A DNA stretch of 64,000 nt. It comes from Neohoeflea coraliihabitans. Lineage in GTDB: Bacteria > Pseudomonadota > Alphaproteobacteria > Rhizobiales > Rhizobiaceae. The notes under the pieces are model-generated. The model worked only from the letters and a program-made list of their open reading frames with translations, did no database searches and was not told the DNA's origin. Every line of letters starts with the position of its first letter. Within the stretch, counting starts at the first letter, position 1. The stretch is taken from positions 496,001 to 560,000 of the forward strand of contig NZ_JAHWQX010000003.1 of the NCBI RefSeq assembly GCF_019334345.1, written 5' to 3'. The translations under genes and the position numbers were made by a program. Of the stretch, positions 28,565 to 36,964 are shown one piece after another.

Positions 28565-29884
28565 TCACCCCGCCACCATCTGGCCCGGCAGCCAGGTGGC
28601 GATGGCGGGGAAGAGGATGAGCAGGGCCAGAACGATCAGTTCAAGCCCGAGGAAGGGCAGCACCCCCTTGACCACATGCGAAAACTTCGCCTGGCCGGAT
28701 ACGGCCCCAAGCACGGCGAACAGATTGATGCCGACCGGCGGCGTGATCACCGATATCTCGATCAGCTTGACGAGCACGATGCCGAACCAGATGGGATCGA
28801 TGCCGAGCGTGACGACGGCCGGGAAGACGAAGGGCAGGGTGACGACCAGCATTGAGGTGGTGTCGAGAAAACAGCCGAGCACGAGATACATGATCGATAC
28901 GAAGATCATGAACAGGACCGGTGAGCCGGCGAAGGTGTTGACCAGATCGACAAAGCCGTCAATGACGCCCGAAACCACCAGCATGCGCGAGAAGACCAGG
29001 CCGCCGATGAGAATGATGAAGATGATCGAGCTGATCGAAGCCGCGTCGCGCAAGGCTTCGCCGAGCCAGCCGAGTCGGTCGCGGTAGCGGCGCGAAAGGG
29101 CGATGACAAAGGCACCGCCAGCGCCGACGGCACCCGCCGCGGAGGGCGGGAAGAAGCCGAAATAAAGCCCGCCGAGAACGATGATCATCAATGCGGCCAC
29201 CGGCGTGACACCGCGCAGGGCGCGGAATTTTTCGCGCCGGCTCGGCAGATCGGTGATCATCGGGGCAAGTGACGGGCGCAGCGTGACCATGACCCAGACG
29301 CCGCCAAGATAGATCGCAGCGGTCAAAATGCCCGGCAGGAAGCCGGCAATCAGCAGCTTGCCGACCGACTGTTCGGTGATGATGGCGTAGATCACCATGG
29401 TGATCGAGGGCGGAATCATCGCCGCGAAGCTGCCGGCAGCGGCGATCGAGCCGATCGACAGGCTGCGCGAGTAGCCGTAGCGCAGCATTTCGGGAAAGGC
29501 GATGCGGGTGAAGACGACGGCGTTGACGATGGTCGAGCCGGAAATCGCGGCAAACAGCGCCGATCCGACGATCACCGCCTGATACAGTCCGCCGCGCAAG
29601 CGCCGCAACCACAGATCGGCGGCGTAAAAGAGCTGAGCGGTGATGCCGGCCGCTTCGGCAAGCACGCCCATCAGCACGAAGAGCGGAAGCACGGCGAAGG
29701 CATAGTTGCTGACCACCGCAAAGGGGAGGGTGCGCAACTGGCCGAAGGCGAAGTTCTCGCCAAAGCCGAAATACATGCCGCCGACGCCGAGAATGCCCAT
29801 GGCGACGCCGACCGGCACGCCGAGCGCGAGAAAGAGAAACAGCAGACCGACACAGGTGTATCCGATGGTCAGGGCGTCCATCAT
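28565..29884 (-). CDS. dctM: TRAP transporter large permease (DctM)
   Basis: A 439-aa membrane protein with about 12 helices, the DctM signatures IPPSITMVIYAIITEQSVGKL and CFLDTTSMLVVTLPFVFP. It is the Na+- or H+-coupled channel part of a tripartite carboxylate transporter in the inner membrane. The start overlaps the dctQ stop (ATGA). The gene is 16 nt upstream of the thiolase-fold gene, linking uptake and catabolism. Confidence 0.95.
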   Translation of the reverse strand: MMDALTIGYTCVGLLFLFLALGVPVGVAMGILGVGGMYFGFGENFAFGQLRTLPFAVVSNYAFAVLPLFVLMGVLAEAAGITAQLFYAADLWLRRLRGGLYQAVIVGSALFAAISGSTIVNAVVFTRIAFPEMLRYGYSRSLSIGSIAAAGSFAAMIPPSITMVIYAIITEQSVGKLLIAGFLPGILTAAIYLGGVWVMVTLRPSLAPMITDLPSRREKFRALRGVTPVAALMIIVLGGLYFGFFPPSAAGAVGAGGAFVIALSRRYRDRLGWLGEALRDAASISSIIFIILIGGLVFSRMLVVSGVIDGFVDLVNTFAGSPVLFMIFVSIMYLVLGCFLDTTSMLVVTLPFVFPAVVTLGIDPIWFGIVLVKLIEISVITPPVGINLFAVLGAVSGQAKFSHVVKGVLPFLGLELIVLALLILFPAIATWLPGQMVAG

Positions 29885-30417
29885 CCGATCTCCTGTTCGG
29901 GCGCCGGTGCTGGCGGGGTCTCATCTTCGCCGGCAAAGACCGCGACCACGTCGAAGAGGCATTGGAGGGTCATCAGGCTGGCCCCGAGCGCCAGAGCGAT
30001 CTTGGCGGGCCAGACAGGGAAATTGATCAGGCCGGATGAGAATTCGCCGGCCAGGGTGCTCTTGATGGCAATCGTCCAGCCGAACCAGGCGACGAGACCG
30101 AAGAACAGGGCGCACAGAAGGGCCGAGAAGATGGCCGAGAAACGCTGCAATATCGTCGGCATCAACCCGACCAGCACCTCGACGCTGATATGCGCGCGGC
30201 GTTGCTGCGACAGACCGAGGGCCAGAAAGACGGCAATCACCATCAGGGTTTCCGTCGCCTCGAAGGCACCCGGCAAAGGCGCGTTCAGCATGCTCGAGCC
30301 GATGACGTCAAACGCCCCGAGAAGCATCATCAGCAACAGGGCCAGGCCGGACAGCATGGCGAAGATCCGGTTGAGCCGGCCGAGCTGCGTGCGGCATGTG
30401 GAGAGGAATCGGGGCAT
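29881..30417 (-). CDS. dctQ: TRAP transporter small permease (DctQ)
   Basis: A 178-aa protein with four transmembrane helices and the DctQ region FEATETLMVIAVFLALGLSQ followed by RRAHISVEVL. It pairs with DctM. A long Pro/Glu-rich cytoplasmic tail (residues about 160-178) is unusual but not informative. Confidence 0.92.
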   Translation of the reverse strand: MPRFLSTCRTQLGRLNRIFAMLSGLALLLMMLLGAFDVIGSSMLNAPLPGAFEATETLMVIAVFLALGLSQQRRAHISVEVLVGLMPTILQRFSAIFSALLCALFFGLVAWFGWTIAIKSTLAGEFSSGLINFPVWPAKIALALGASLMTLQCLFDVVAVFAGEDETPPAPAPEQEIG

Positions 30418-30450
30418 GAAAAACCTTCGTGTAAAGGCGTTCGGAAAGAC

Positions 30451-30472
30451 GCCACCGGCCCAGGGGCCGGTG
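30451..30472 (-). terminator. Hairpin between dctP and dctQ
   Basis: 9-bp arms CCACCGGCC (30451-30459) and GGCCGGTGG (30464-30472), directly after the dctP stop. Such structures often protect binding-protein mRNA and reduce permease expression. Confidence 0.6.
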
Positions 30473-30494
30473 GTCGCGGATCAGGCTGAGAGGA

Positions 30495-31523
30495 TCAGCT
30501 TTCGCCGATGACTTCCTTCCAGATGGCAACGGCCTGGCGGGCGGCGTCGCCCTTTCCGGCTTCATCCATGCGGGCAATCCAGTCGGCAAAGAAGTCCGGC
30601 AACGCGTTGCGCCACTTGTCCTTTTCCGCCTGGGGGAATTCGTGGAAGGTGACGCCGTTCTCCTTCAGTGTGGCGCGTGCCTCATCGGCAGCGGCGATCA
30701 CGGCCTCGCGGTCGCGTTTAACGGCTTCGGCCGAAACTTCCTCCACGATCGTGCGCTGTTCCGGGGTCAGCTTTTCCCAGGCGGCGGAGGAAATCCAGAC
30801 GCCCCAGCTCGGGCCTTCCCACAAGGTGATCTCGCTGATGTGTTTGGCGACCTCGTAAATCTTGTAGTTGACGACAAGATCGACCGCGAAGGGCGCGGTG
30901 TCGACGACGCCACGGCTCAGGCCTTCATAGATTTCCGGCAGCATCATCGTGACCGGCGTGCCATCGACCGCTTCGACCATGCGCGGCATGTCGTTGCCCC
31001 AGGTGCGCATCTTCTTGCCGTCCATCTGATCCACCGAAGTGATGGGTTCGCGCGAGACGAGCAGATAGGGGTTGAGGTGATGAAAGAACAGCGCCTTGAT
31101 GCCGTTGGCTTCGGCTTCCTCGGCGTAGGCGGGAACCTCCTCCATCAGACGCTTCATCAGCGTGCTCGCCTGTTCCACCGACTCCATCTTCATCGGGATC
31201 GAATTGGGCGCGACGTGCAGCGGCAGCTGTGCGGGGAAGTATCCCGGCGACATGGCCGCCATGTCGAGACCGCCACTTTGCAGAAGCTCAAGGGCTTCAC
31301 CGGCCTTGGCGAGGCCTTCCGACCAGAAGATCTTGATCTTCACTTCACCGTCGGTGCGCTTTTCGACCTCGTCGGCGAACCACTGATCGACCTTGGAGCC
31401 AACCGTGGTGGCCGGCCACTGGTGGTTCATGTTCAAGGTCACGGCCTGCGCCGAAAAGGCCAGCCCCGTCGCCAGAGCCAGGCCGAGACCGGTGGCCTTC
31501 AGTCCGTTGTTCAAAAATGCCAT
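30495..31523 (-). CDS. dctP: TRAP transporter substrate-binding protein (DctP)
   Basis: A 342-aa periplasmic binding protein with a Sec signal (hydrophobic stretch at about 8-25, cleavage near FSAQA). Motifs typical of DctP include PAQLPLHVAPNSIP, MDGKKMRTWGNDMPRM (the arginine that binds the substrate carboxylate) and AWEKLTPEQRTIVEEV. The ligand cannot be told. Two acyl-CoA synthetases nearby make an organic acid likely. It follows the second synthetase gene by 15 nt. Confidence 0.94.
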   Translation of the reverse strand: MAFLNNGLKATGLGLALATGLAFSAQAVTLNMNHQWPATTVGSKVDQWFADEVEKRTDGEVKIKIFWSEGLAKAGEALELLQSGGLDMAAMSPGYFPAQLPLHVAPNSIPMKMESVEQASTLMKRLMEEVPAYAEEAEANGIKALFFHHLNPYLLVSREPITSVDQMDGKKMRTWGNDMPRMVEAVDGTPVTMMLPEIYEGLSRGVVDTAPFAVDLVVNYKIYEVAKHISEITLWEGPSWGVWISSAAWEKLTPEQRTIVEEVSAEAVKRDREAVIAAADEARATLKENGVTFHEFPQAEKDKWRNALPDFFADWIARMDEAGKGDAARQAVAIWKEVIGES

Positions 31524-31538
31524 ATCTTCCTCCTCCGT

Positions 31539-33269
31539 TTATCGGGCGGACTGGCCGCCCTTCCTCTCTGCTTCGCGTTTGCGCAGAAATTTTCGATCGA
31601 TCTTGCCCGTGCTGGTCTGCTTGAAGTCCGTCACGAACTCGATCTCGCGCGGGTACTTGTAGAAAGCAAGTGTCTTTTTGACATGCTGCTGCAGCTCTTT
31701 GGCCAAAGCGTCGTTTGGGCTGTGCCCCCTGGCCGGGCGAATGAAGGCCTTGACCACCTGGCCGCGATCGGGGTCCGGGCTGCCGACCACCGCCGCCTCG
31801 GCGACCGCGTCGTGACGGACCAGGGCGTCCTCGATCTCGGCGGGCCCGATGCGGTAACCGGCGCTCTTGATCAGATCATCGTTGCGGCCGCGATACCAGA
31901 AATAGCCGTCCGCATCGCGGCAGCCGAAATCGCCGGTGCGCACCCAGTTGCCGATGCGCATGGCGCTGGTGCGCTGTGGTTGATTCCAATAACCGAGAAA
32001 CAGGGTCGGATCGTCAGAGCGGGCGACGATCTCGCCTTCCTCGCCGTCCGGCAACATCTCGCCGTTCTCATCGATGACAGCCATGGTGTGGCCGGGATAG
32101 GCGCGGCCCATCGAGCCCGGCTTGATCGGGTAGAGGGCGCGGCAATTGCCGATCAGGTGATTGACCTCGGTCAGCCCGTAAAATTCGTTGATCGGGACGT
32201 TCAGGGTTCGATCGGCCCAGTCGAGAACGGCGCCGGGCAGCGGCTCGCCGCCGGTGCCGATGGCGCGGAGTTCAAGATCCGGAAAGTCGGCTTTGGGTGC
32301 GCGAAGGCCAGCCATTCTTTTAAGCGCTGTCGGCGTTAAAAAGCAATGGGTTACACCAAATCGTTGCATTAGTGCGAACGCTTCTTTTTCGTCAAAGCGG
32401 GCGCGGCTGGCAACGACCGTATGGCCGAAAAACCAGCCGGTCAGCATGACGTTGAAAATGCCGGCGACCCATGACCAGTCGGAGGCGGTCCAGAGCACCT
32501 GCCGCGGCTCGCACATCTGCAATTCATAAAACAGCGAGACCGAGGCCAGATAGCCGCGCAAAATGCGATGGGCGTGCAGGATGCCTTTCGGCAGGCCGGT
32601 CGAGCCGGAGGTGTAAAGCAGCAGCGCCGGGTCTTCGGCGGCAGTATCGGCACAGCCGCTCTGCGGCGGCAGGTCGCGCCACTGATCGAAGGCGACCGTG
32701 CCGGCTTCGGCGGCTTCGGCGGCGGCGGTGGCGCCGGCTATGATCACGGTGTTCAGTTGCTTGAAGTTCGGGCGACGCTCGGCGATGCGGGCCCACAGTG
32801 CGGCATCGGCGACAAGCAGCCTGGCGCCGGAATCATTGAGGGCGTGATCCACCGTTTCGGGGCCGTAAAGCTGGGAGAGGGGCGCGATGATGGCGCCGAG
32901 ACGCAAGCCGGCCAGATAGGTCAGCGCGGCCTCGAGCCCCTGACCGAGATAGCAGGCAATCACATCGCCCTTGCCGATGCCGTGCCCGTGCAGAAGGGCG
33001 GCGACCCGGGCAGAAGCGTCATCGAGTTGGGCGTAGGTCAGGTCGCGGACGGTGCCGTCGTCCTCCTCGCACAGAAGCGCCGTTGCGTCGTTCAGCGGGC
33101 CGGCTGAGTGGCGCAGGACCGTGTCGGCTGCCATGTTGTAGCGCGGCGGAACGTTAAGCGAGAAATGCGCGATAAGGCCGTCATAGCTCGCAGTGCCGGC
33201 TGCGCGCTCGATCGCCGCCCGGGTCATACGATCGCCTGTCAGGCGCAGCTGTCCTGCTGTCTCACTCAT
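31539..33269 (-). CDS. Acyl-CoA synthetase (AMP-forming), paralogue 2
   Basis: An ANL ligase of 576 aa, first gene of the operon. It has LYTSGSTGLPKGILHAHR, INEFYGLTEVNHLIGNCR, RTGDFGCRDADGYFWYRGR and the C-terminal STGKIDRKFL with catalytic Lys. It resembles paralogue 1 along its full length, including YPIKPGSMGRAYPG, but differs enough to suggest a different chain length or a successive activation step. It starts 120 nt from the divergent LysR gene. Confidence 0.9.
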   Translation of the reverse strand: MSETAGQLRLTGDRMTRAAIERAAGTASYDGLIAHFSLNVPPRYNMAADTVLRHSAGPLNDATALLCEEDDGTVRDLTYAQLDDASARVAALLHGHGIGKGDVIACYLGQGLEAALTYLAGLRLGAIIAPLSQLYGPETVDHALNDSGARLLVADAALWARIAERRPNFKQLNTVIIAGATAAAEAAEAGTVAFDQWRDLPPQSGCADTAAEDPALLLYTSGSTGLPKGILHAHRILRGYLASVSLFYELQMCEPRQVLWTASDWSWVAGIFNVMLTGWFFGHTVVASRARFDEKEAFALMQRFGVTHCFLTPTALKRMAGLRAPKADFPDLELRAIGTGGEPLPGAVLDWADRTLNVPINEFYGLTEVNHLIGNCRALYPIKPGSMGRAYPGHTMAVIDENGEMLPDGEEGEIVARSDDPTLFLGYWNQPQRTSAMRIGNWVRTGDFGCRDADGYFWYRGRNDDLIKSAGYRIGPAEIEDALVRHDAVAEAAVVGSPDPDRGQVVKAFIRPARGHSPNDALAKELQQHVKKTLAFYKYPREIEFVTDFKQTSTGKIDRKFLRKREAERKGGQSAR

Positions 33270-33346
33270 GAACTGGCTCCCCCCAATTCCTCCTGCCCGA
33301 AGGCAGGTTCGAGGTGCAGCCTAAGGCGATCATATCATTGATACAA

Positions 33347-33361
33347 ATCGTTATTGACGAT
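33347..33361. promoter_or_regulatory. LysR-type operator candidate
   Basis: ATCGT-TATTG-ACGAT, a perfect inverted repeat containing the T-N11-A core of LysR sites. It lies in the divergent promoter between the synthetase operon and the LysR gene, 28 nt before the LysR start. A GATA/TATC repeat follows near 33369. Confidence 0.6.
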
Positions 33362-33389
33362 CTCCATTGATAGGTTTTATCTATGTACG

Positions 33390-34316
33390 ATGAAGTTGCA
33401 GCAGCTCGAAGCCTTTTACTGGATCGCCAATCTTGGCAGTTTTGCCGCCGCGGCAGAGCGGCTCGGCCTGACGCAGCCATCGGTCTCGCAGCGCATTCAC
33501 GAACTGGAAGCCGAGCTGGGCGTTGCCCTGTTCGAGCGGGTCGGTCGGCGTGCGCGGCTCAGCGACCTCGGGCACAGCCTGTTGCCGCATGCGGAAGAGA
33601 TGCTGGCGGTGCGGCAACGTATCCTGCATCAGGTCGGCAATCCGACACATCTGCGCGGCACCGTGCGGCTGGGTGTGGCGGAACTGGTGGCGCTGACCTG
33701 GTTGCCGGCGCTGATCGACCGGCTCGGCCAGCTTTATCCCGGCGTGACCCTGGAACTCGATATCGATCTGACCGAAGATCTGTGGAGCAAGTTGGACCAG
33801 GGACTGCTCGATGCGGCACTTGTGCCGAAGCTGAAAGAGCACCCGCATGTGCATACGAGATTGCTCGGCACCATGCCTTTTTCCTGGATGGCCAGTCCGG
33901 AGCTGAATGTGCCGGACCGGCTCCTGCATCCGGGCGAGCTCGTCGAATGGCCGATCCTTCTGCTGTCGCAGCACTCCAACCTGTTCGGCACGGTGGAGAA
34001 GTGGTTTGCCGATGCCGGCGCGCAGATGCAGCGGCGCGCCCTGAGCAACAATCTCAACTCGATCGCTGCCCTGACCATGCGCGGCCTTGGCATCAGCACG
34101 CTGCCGCCGGATCTATATGCACAGGAAATCGCCAGCGGCCGTCTCTGCCGGCTGCGCACCGAGCCGCCGCTGCCGGCGGTGGCCTACTGGGCGGTGCACC
34201 GCCGCCAGCAGACCGAAAGCCTTGCAGGCATCGTTGCGGCAATCGCCACCGAATGCACGACCTTCGACATGAGCGGTGCGGAAAGCGCGGCTGCACTTGC
34301 TGAGGCGGCGCGCTAG
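33390..34316 (+). CDS. LysR-family transcriptional regulator
   Basis: A 308-aa LysR protein. The N-terminal winged helix reads MKLQQLEAFYWIANLGSFAA and AERLGLTQPSVSQRIHELEAEL (residues about 20-41); an effector domain with periplasmic-binding fold follows. I chose ATG 33390, the usual LysR start; earlier in-frame codons add a foreign tail. Divergent placement and the operator at 33347 make it the probable activator of the acyl-CoA operon, with its substrate or CoA ester as inducer. Its stop overlaps the opposing kinase stop in the tetranucleotide CTAG. Confidence 0.92.
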   Translation: MKLQQLEAFYWIANLGSFAAAAERLGLTQPSVSQRIHELEAELGVALFERVGRRARLSDLGHSLLPHAEEMLAVRQRILHQVGNPTHLRGTVRLGVAELVALTWLPALIDRLGQLYPGVTLELDIDLTEDLWSKLDQGLLDAALVPKLKEHPHVHTRLLGTMPFSWMASPELNVPDRLLHPGELVEWPILLLSQHSNLFGTVEKWFADAGAQMQRRALSNNLNSIAALTMRGLGISTLPPDLYAQEIASGRLCRLRTEPPLPAVAYWAVHRRQQTESLAGIVAAIATECTTFDMSGAESAAALAEAAR

Positions 34317-35731
34317 CAGGCCGCCAGGGCAGCGTCGATCGCCCGGCGAAAGCGCGGGAGTGCCGCCGAGAGGTCCCGTTGCGGGGTGACCTCGCCGCAA
34401 GCCGGTTCAATAGTGAATTCCTCACCGGCCCCGTGCGCGGCAAGGGCCATCGTGCCAAGGCCGGTGACCTCGCTCATATGCGCGGGATGGATCGTGCGGG
34501 CGGCGACATCGGCGAGAAACTGGGCAAAATACGGGTTGCCGCTCATGCCGCCATCGATGCGCACGGTCTCGCAGCGACCAACACATTCTTCCATCGCGGC
34601 CAGGACCTCGGCGGCCCTGTAGGCGACCCCCTCGAGGATCGATTGCACCAGCAGCAACGGCCCGTGATCAAGCGACAGGCCTGACCACACGCCGCGGGCG
34701 CGCGGTTGCCAGTGCGGCGAGCCAAGGCCGGCCAGGGCCGGAACGAAGACCAGGCCCTGTTCGACGGCGGAAGGGCCGGCGATGGCGTTGAGCTGCGCGA
34801 AATCGCGAAACAGGCCCAGGTCCCGGGCCCAGTTCAGCGCGGCGCTGGCGGTAAAGATGCCGCCATCGAGCGCATAGGTCGGCGCTTCGCCGGCTTTCTG
34901 CCAGGCAACAGTGGGCAGCAGACCGAGCTCGCGCCGGTTGATGATCTCATCGCCGGTGACCATCAGGGCGAAAGCACCGGTACCGAAAGTGATCTTCACC
35001 TCGCCCTTGTGGCGGCATCCGAAACCGTACAGCGAGGCCTGCTGATCAACGACGCTTGCGGTCAGTGCAACCGAGCCGCTGGACGTCGTCATGCCACCGA
35101 AATCCCCGGTTGTCGGGACGATTGCTGGCAGGCAGTGGCGCGGGATATTGAACAGTTCGCACAGCATCGGGTCCCAGTCGAGGGTGCGCAGATTCATCAG
35201 GCTGGTGCGGCTGGCTGTCGTCACATCGGTGACGCAGCGGCCGGTCAGGCGGTCGAGAAAGAAGGCATCGGTGGTTCCAAGGCGCAAGCGCCCCTGCGCC
35301 AGAGCCGCGCCCGCCTGTGAAAGGTTCTCGACAATCCAGGCGAGCTTGCCTGCCGAGAAATAGGGATCGAGCGGCAGGCCGGCGCGGGCCAGCACCTCGC
35401 TCTCGACGCCGTCGGCCTTGAGCCGCTCGAGCATGTCGAGGCTTCTGTTATCCTGCCAGACGAGCACCGGCGACAGCGGCTCCTTGGTGATCGCATCCCA
35501 GGCGAGGCAACTTTCGCCCTGATTGTCGAGACCGATGAACCGCGCGCCGGGGACGCTGTCGGCGCAGCTGCGGATATTGGTGAGCAGCTCTTCTGGATCG
35601 TGTTCGACCCAGCCCGGGCGGGGATAGTGCTGGCGATGGGCAACACTGTGCGTGACGGTGACGCTTCCGTCCGCTTCGGTCACCAGCGCGCGGGTGCTGG
35701 TGGTTCCCTGATCAATGCCGGCGATGGTCAT
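34313..35731 (-). CDS. FGGY-family carbohydrate kinase, glycerol kinase-like
   Basis: A 472-aa kinase with the phosphate-1 loop GIDQGTTSTRALV, HDPEELLTNI, the metal-linked WQDNRS and the adenosine loop RIDGGMSGNPYFAQFLAD. It phosphorylates glycerol or another polyol with ATP. It is shorter and more diverged than typical GlpK (about 500 aa), so a polyol other than glycerol is possible. It is the last gene of a three-gene unit with a glycerol-3-phosphate dehydrogenase-like protein. Confidence 0.88.
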   Translation of the reverse strand: MTIAGIDQGTTSTRALVTEADGSVTVTHSVAHRQHYPRPGWVEHDPEELLTNIRSCADSVPGARFIGLDNQGESCLAWDAITKEPLSPVLVWQDNRSLDMLERLKADGVESEVLARAGLPLDPYFSAGKLAWIVENLSQAGAALAQGRLRLGTTDAFFLDRLTGRCVTDVTTASRTSLMNLRTLDWDPMLCELFNIPRHCLPAIVPTTGDFGGMTTSSGSVALTASVVDQQASLYGFGCRHKGEVKITFGTGAFALMVTGDEIINRRELGLLPTVAWQKAGEAPTYALDGGIFTASAALNWARDLGLFRDFAQLNAIAGPSAVEQGLVFVPALAGLGSPHWQPRARGVWSGLSLDHGPLLLVQSILEGVAYRAAEVLAAMEECVGRCETVRIDGGMSGNPYFAQFLADVAARTIHPAHMSEVTGLGTMALAAHGAGEEFTIEPACGEVTPQRDLSAALPRFRRAIDAALAAC

Positions 35732-35737
35732 AGGCCC

Positions 35738-36964
35738 TCAGTCTTGCAGTGTCAGTTCGACCGGCCCGTCCGGCGCGGCCTTCAGGATCGGTTCAAGCGG
35801 GACCGTCAGCCGCCGTCTCGGGCGACCGCGCAATGGTGCCGACCACAGGACCCGATCGGCGCAGCGGGCGCTGAGGGTGGCATCGATGCTGGTTTCAAGA
35901 CCAATGTAGATGACGGAATCCGAGCTGTCCGCATGAACCAGCCGCAATCTTTGCGGTGCAATGAAACGGATGCGCGGCTCGCGCGTAAACAGGGGCACCG
36001 TCCGCGCCTTCCCAGCGGCGGCAAGATCTTCGGCGACATGCTCTGCCACCGCCACGCCTTCGAACCAGCACCAGCCGGAGGTCTCGGCTGGGCGCACCAG
36101 GTTGCCGGCACTGAAATAGGCCGGGTCGGAACAGCGGCCGAACTGGTCGACGACCGGACCGCCGGTGCCGGGATCGACCTCGATATGGCTGCGGTGGAGA
36201 AGGGCGGCTTCAGGCCGGAACCGGCCCGAGATGATGATGCCGTCGGTCTCGATCGTCCGGTTCGCGCCATGGCGATCGATGAAGTTCAGGACCTCGACGC
36301 GGCCCGCGCCCTTGATGCGCGGCTGCGAGATGCCGGTGTAAAGCGGCAGGCGCTTGAGCCAGAGATAGGGCTGGAACAGGCGGCGCGCGAAGATGCGTGG
36401 TTCCTCCTCGACCATGGCGAGCGGCGTGATCCCGAGATGCGCGCAGGTCTGAAGGGCTGAAAAGGAGACGAGTTCGGAGCCGAAGATGACCGGCCGGTGG
36501 AACGGGCGGATGCCTTTGAGATACACCGCGCCCTGCAGCGCGCCGGTCGAGACGACACCGAGCGGCCGGTCGCCACCGATCAGGCGCTGCGCACGGGTCG
36601 ATTCGCGCACGCCGGTGCACAGGACGACGCGTTTTGCGGCGAGCACTGCCGGCCCGGACGGGCCCGACACTTCCAGCCTTCCGCCGGGGAGAAGCCCGGT
36701 AACGGTGGTGCTTGTGCGGATTTCGGCGCCGGCACGGGCGGCCGCGTCACGGTTGCGGCGCGCATAGTCCGGCCCTTTCAAGAGGCGATTATATTCGCGC
36801 AGCCCAAAAGGATAATGGCCGCAATGGCGCGGAATGCCGCCGGCCTCGGCCTCGCGTTCGAGAACCACAACCGGTCCGACCTCGCGGCGCATCAATTCGC
36901 GGGCCAGAGACAGTCCGGCGGTTCCGCCGCCGACCACGGCGACGGCGCAGCTTTCATCGCTCAT
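35738..36964 (-). CDS. FAD/NAD(P)-dependent oxidoreductase
   Basis: A 408-aa pyridine nucleotide-disulfide-type oxidoreductase: FAD motif VAVVGGGTAGLSLARELM at the start, RVVLCTGVRESTRAQRLIGG (near residue 118) and DPAYFSAGNLVRPAETSGWCW near 290. It lacks a CxxxxC redox disulfide. Pairs of this protein with a BFD-tailed dehydrogenase resemble HcnB/HcnC or opine-oxidase type two-subunit enzymes. It overlaps the dehydrogenase gene by 11 nt, consistent with one complex. Confidence 0.85.
   Translation of the reverse strand: MSDESCAVAVVGGGTAGLSLARELMRREVGPVVVLEREAEAGGIPRHCGHYPFGLREYNRLLKGPDYARRNRDAAARAGAEIRTSTTVTGLLPGGRLEVSGPSGPAVLAAKRVVLCTGVRESTRAQRLIGGDRPLGVVSTGALQGAVYLKGIRPFHRPVIFGSELVSFSALQTCAHLGITPLAMVEEEPRIFARRLFQPYLWLKRLPLYTGISQPRIKGAGRVEVLNFIDRHGANRTIETDGIIISGRFRPEAALLHRSHIEVDPGTGGPVVDQFGRCSDPAYFSAGNLVRPAETSGWCWFEGVAVAEHVAEDLAAAGKARTVPLFTREPRIRFIAPQRLRLVHADSSDSVIYIGLETSIDATLSARCADRVLWSAPLRGRPRRRLTVPLEPILKAAPDGPVELTLQD

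Noticed and set aside
30642-32339. 565-aa ORF on the plus strand
   Set aside because: Antisense to dctP and an acyl-CoA synthetase with full motifs.
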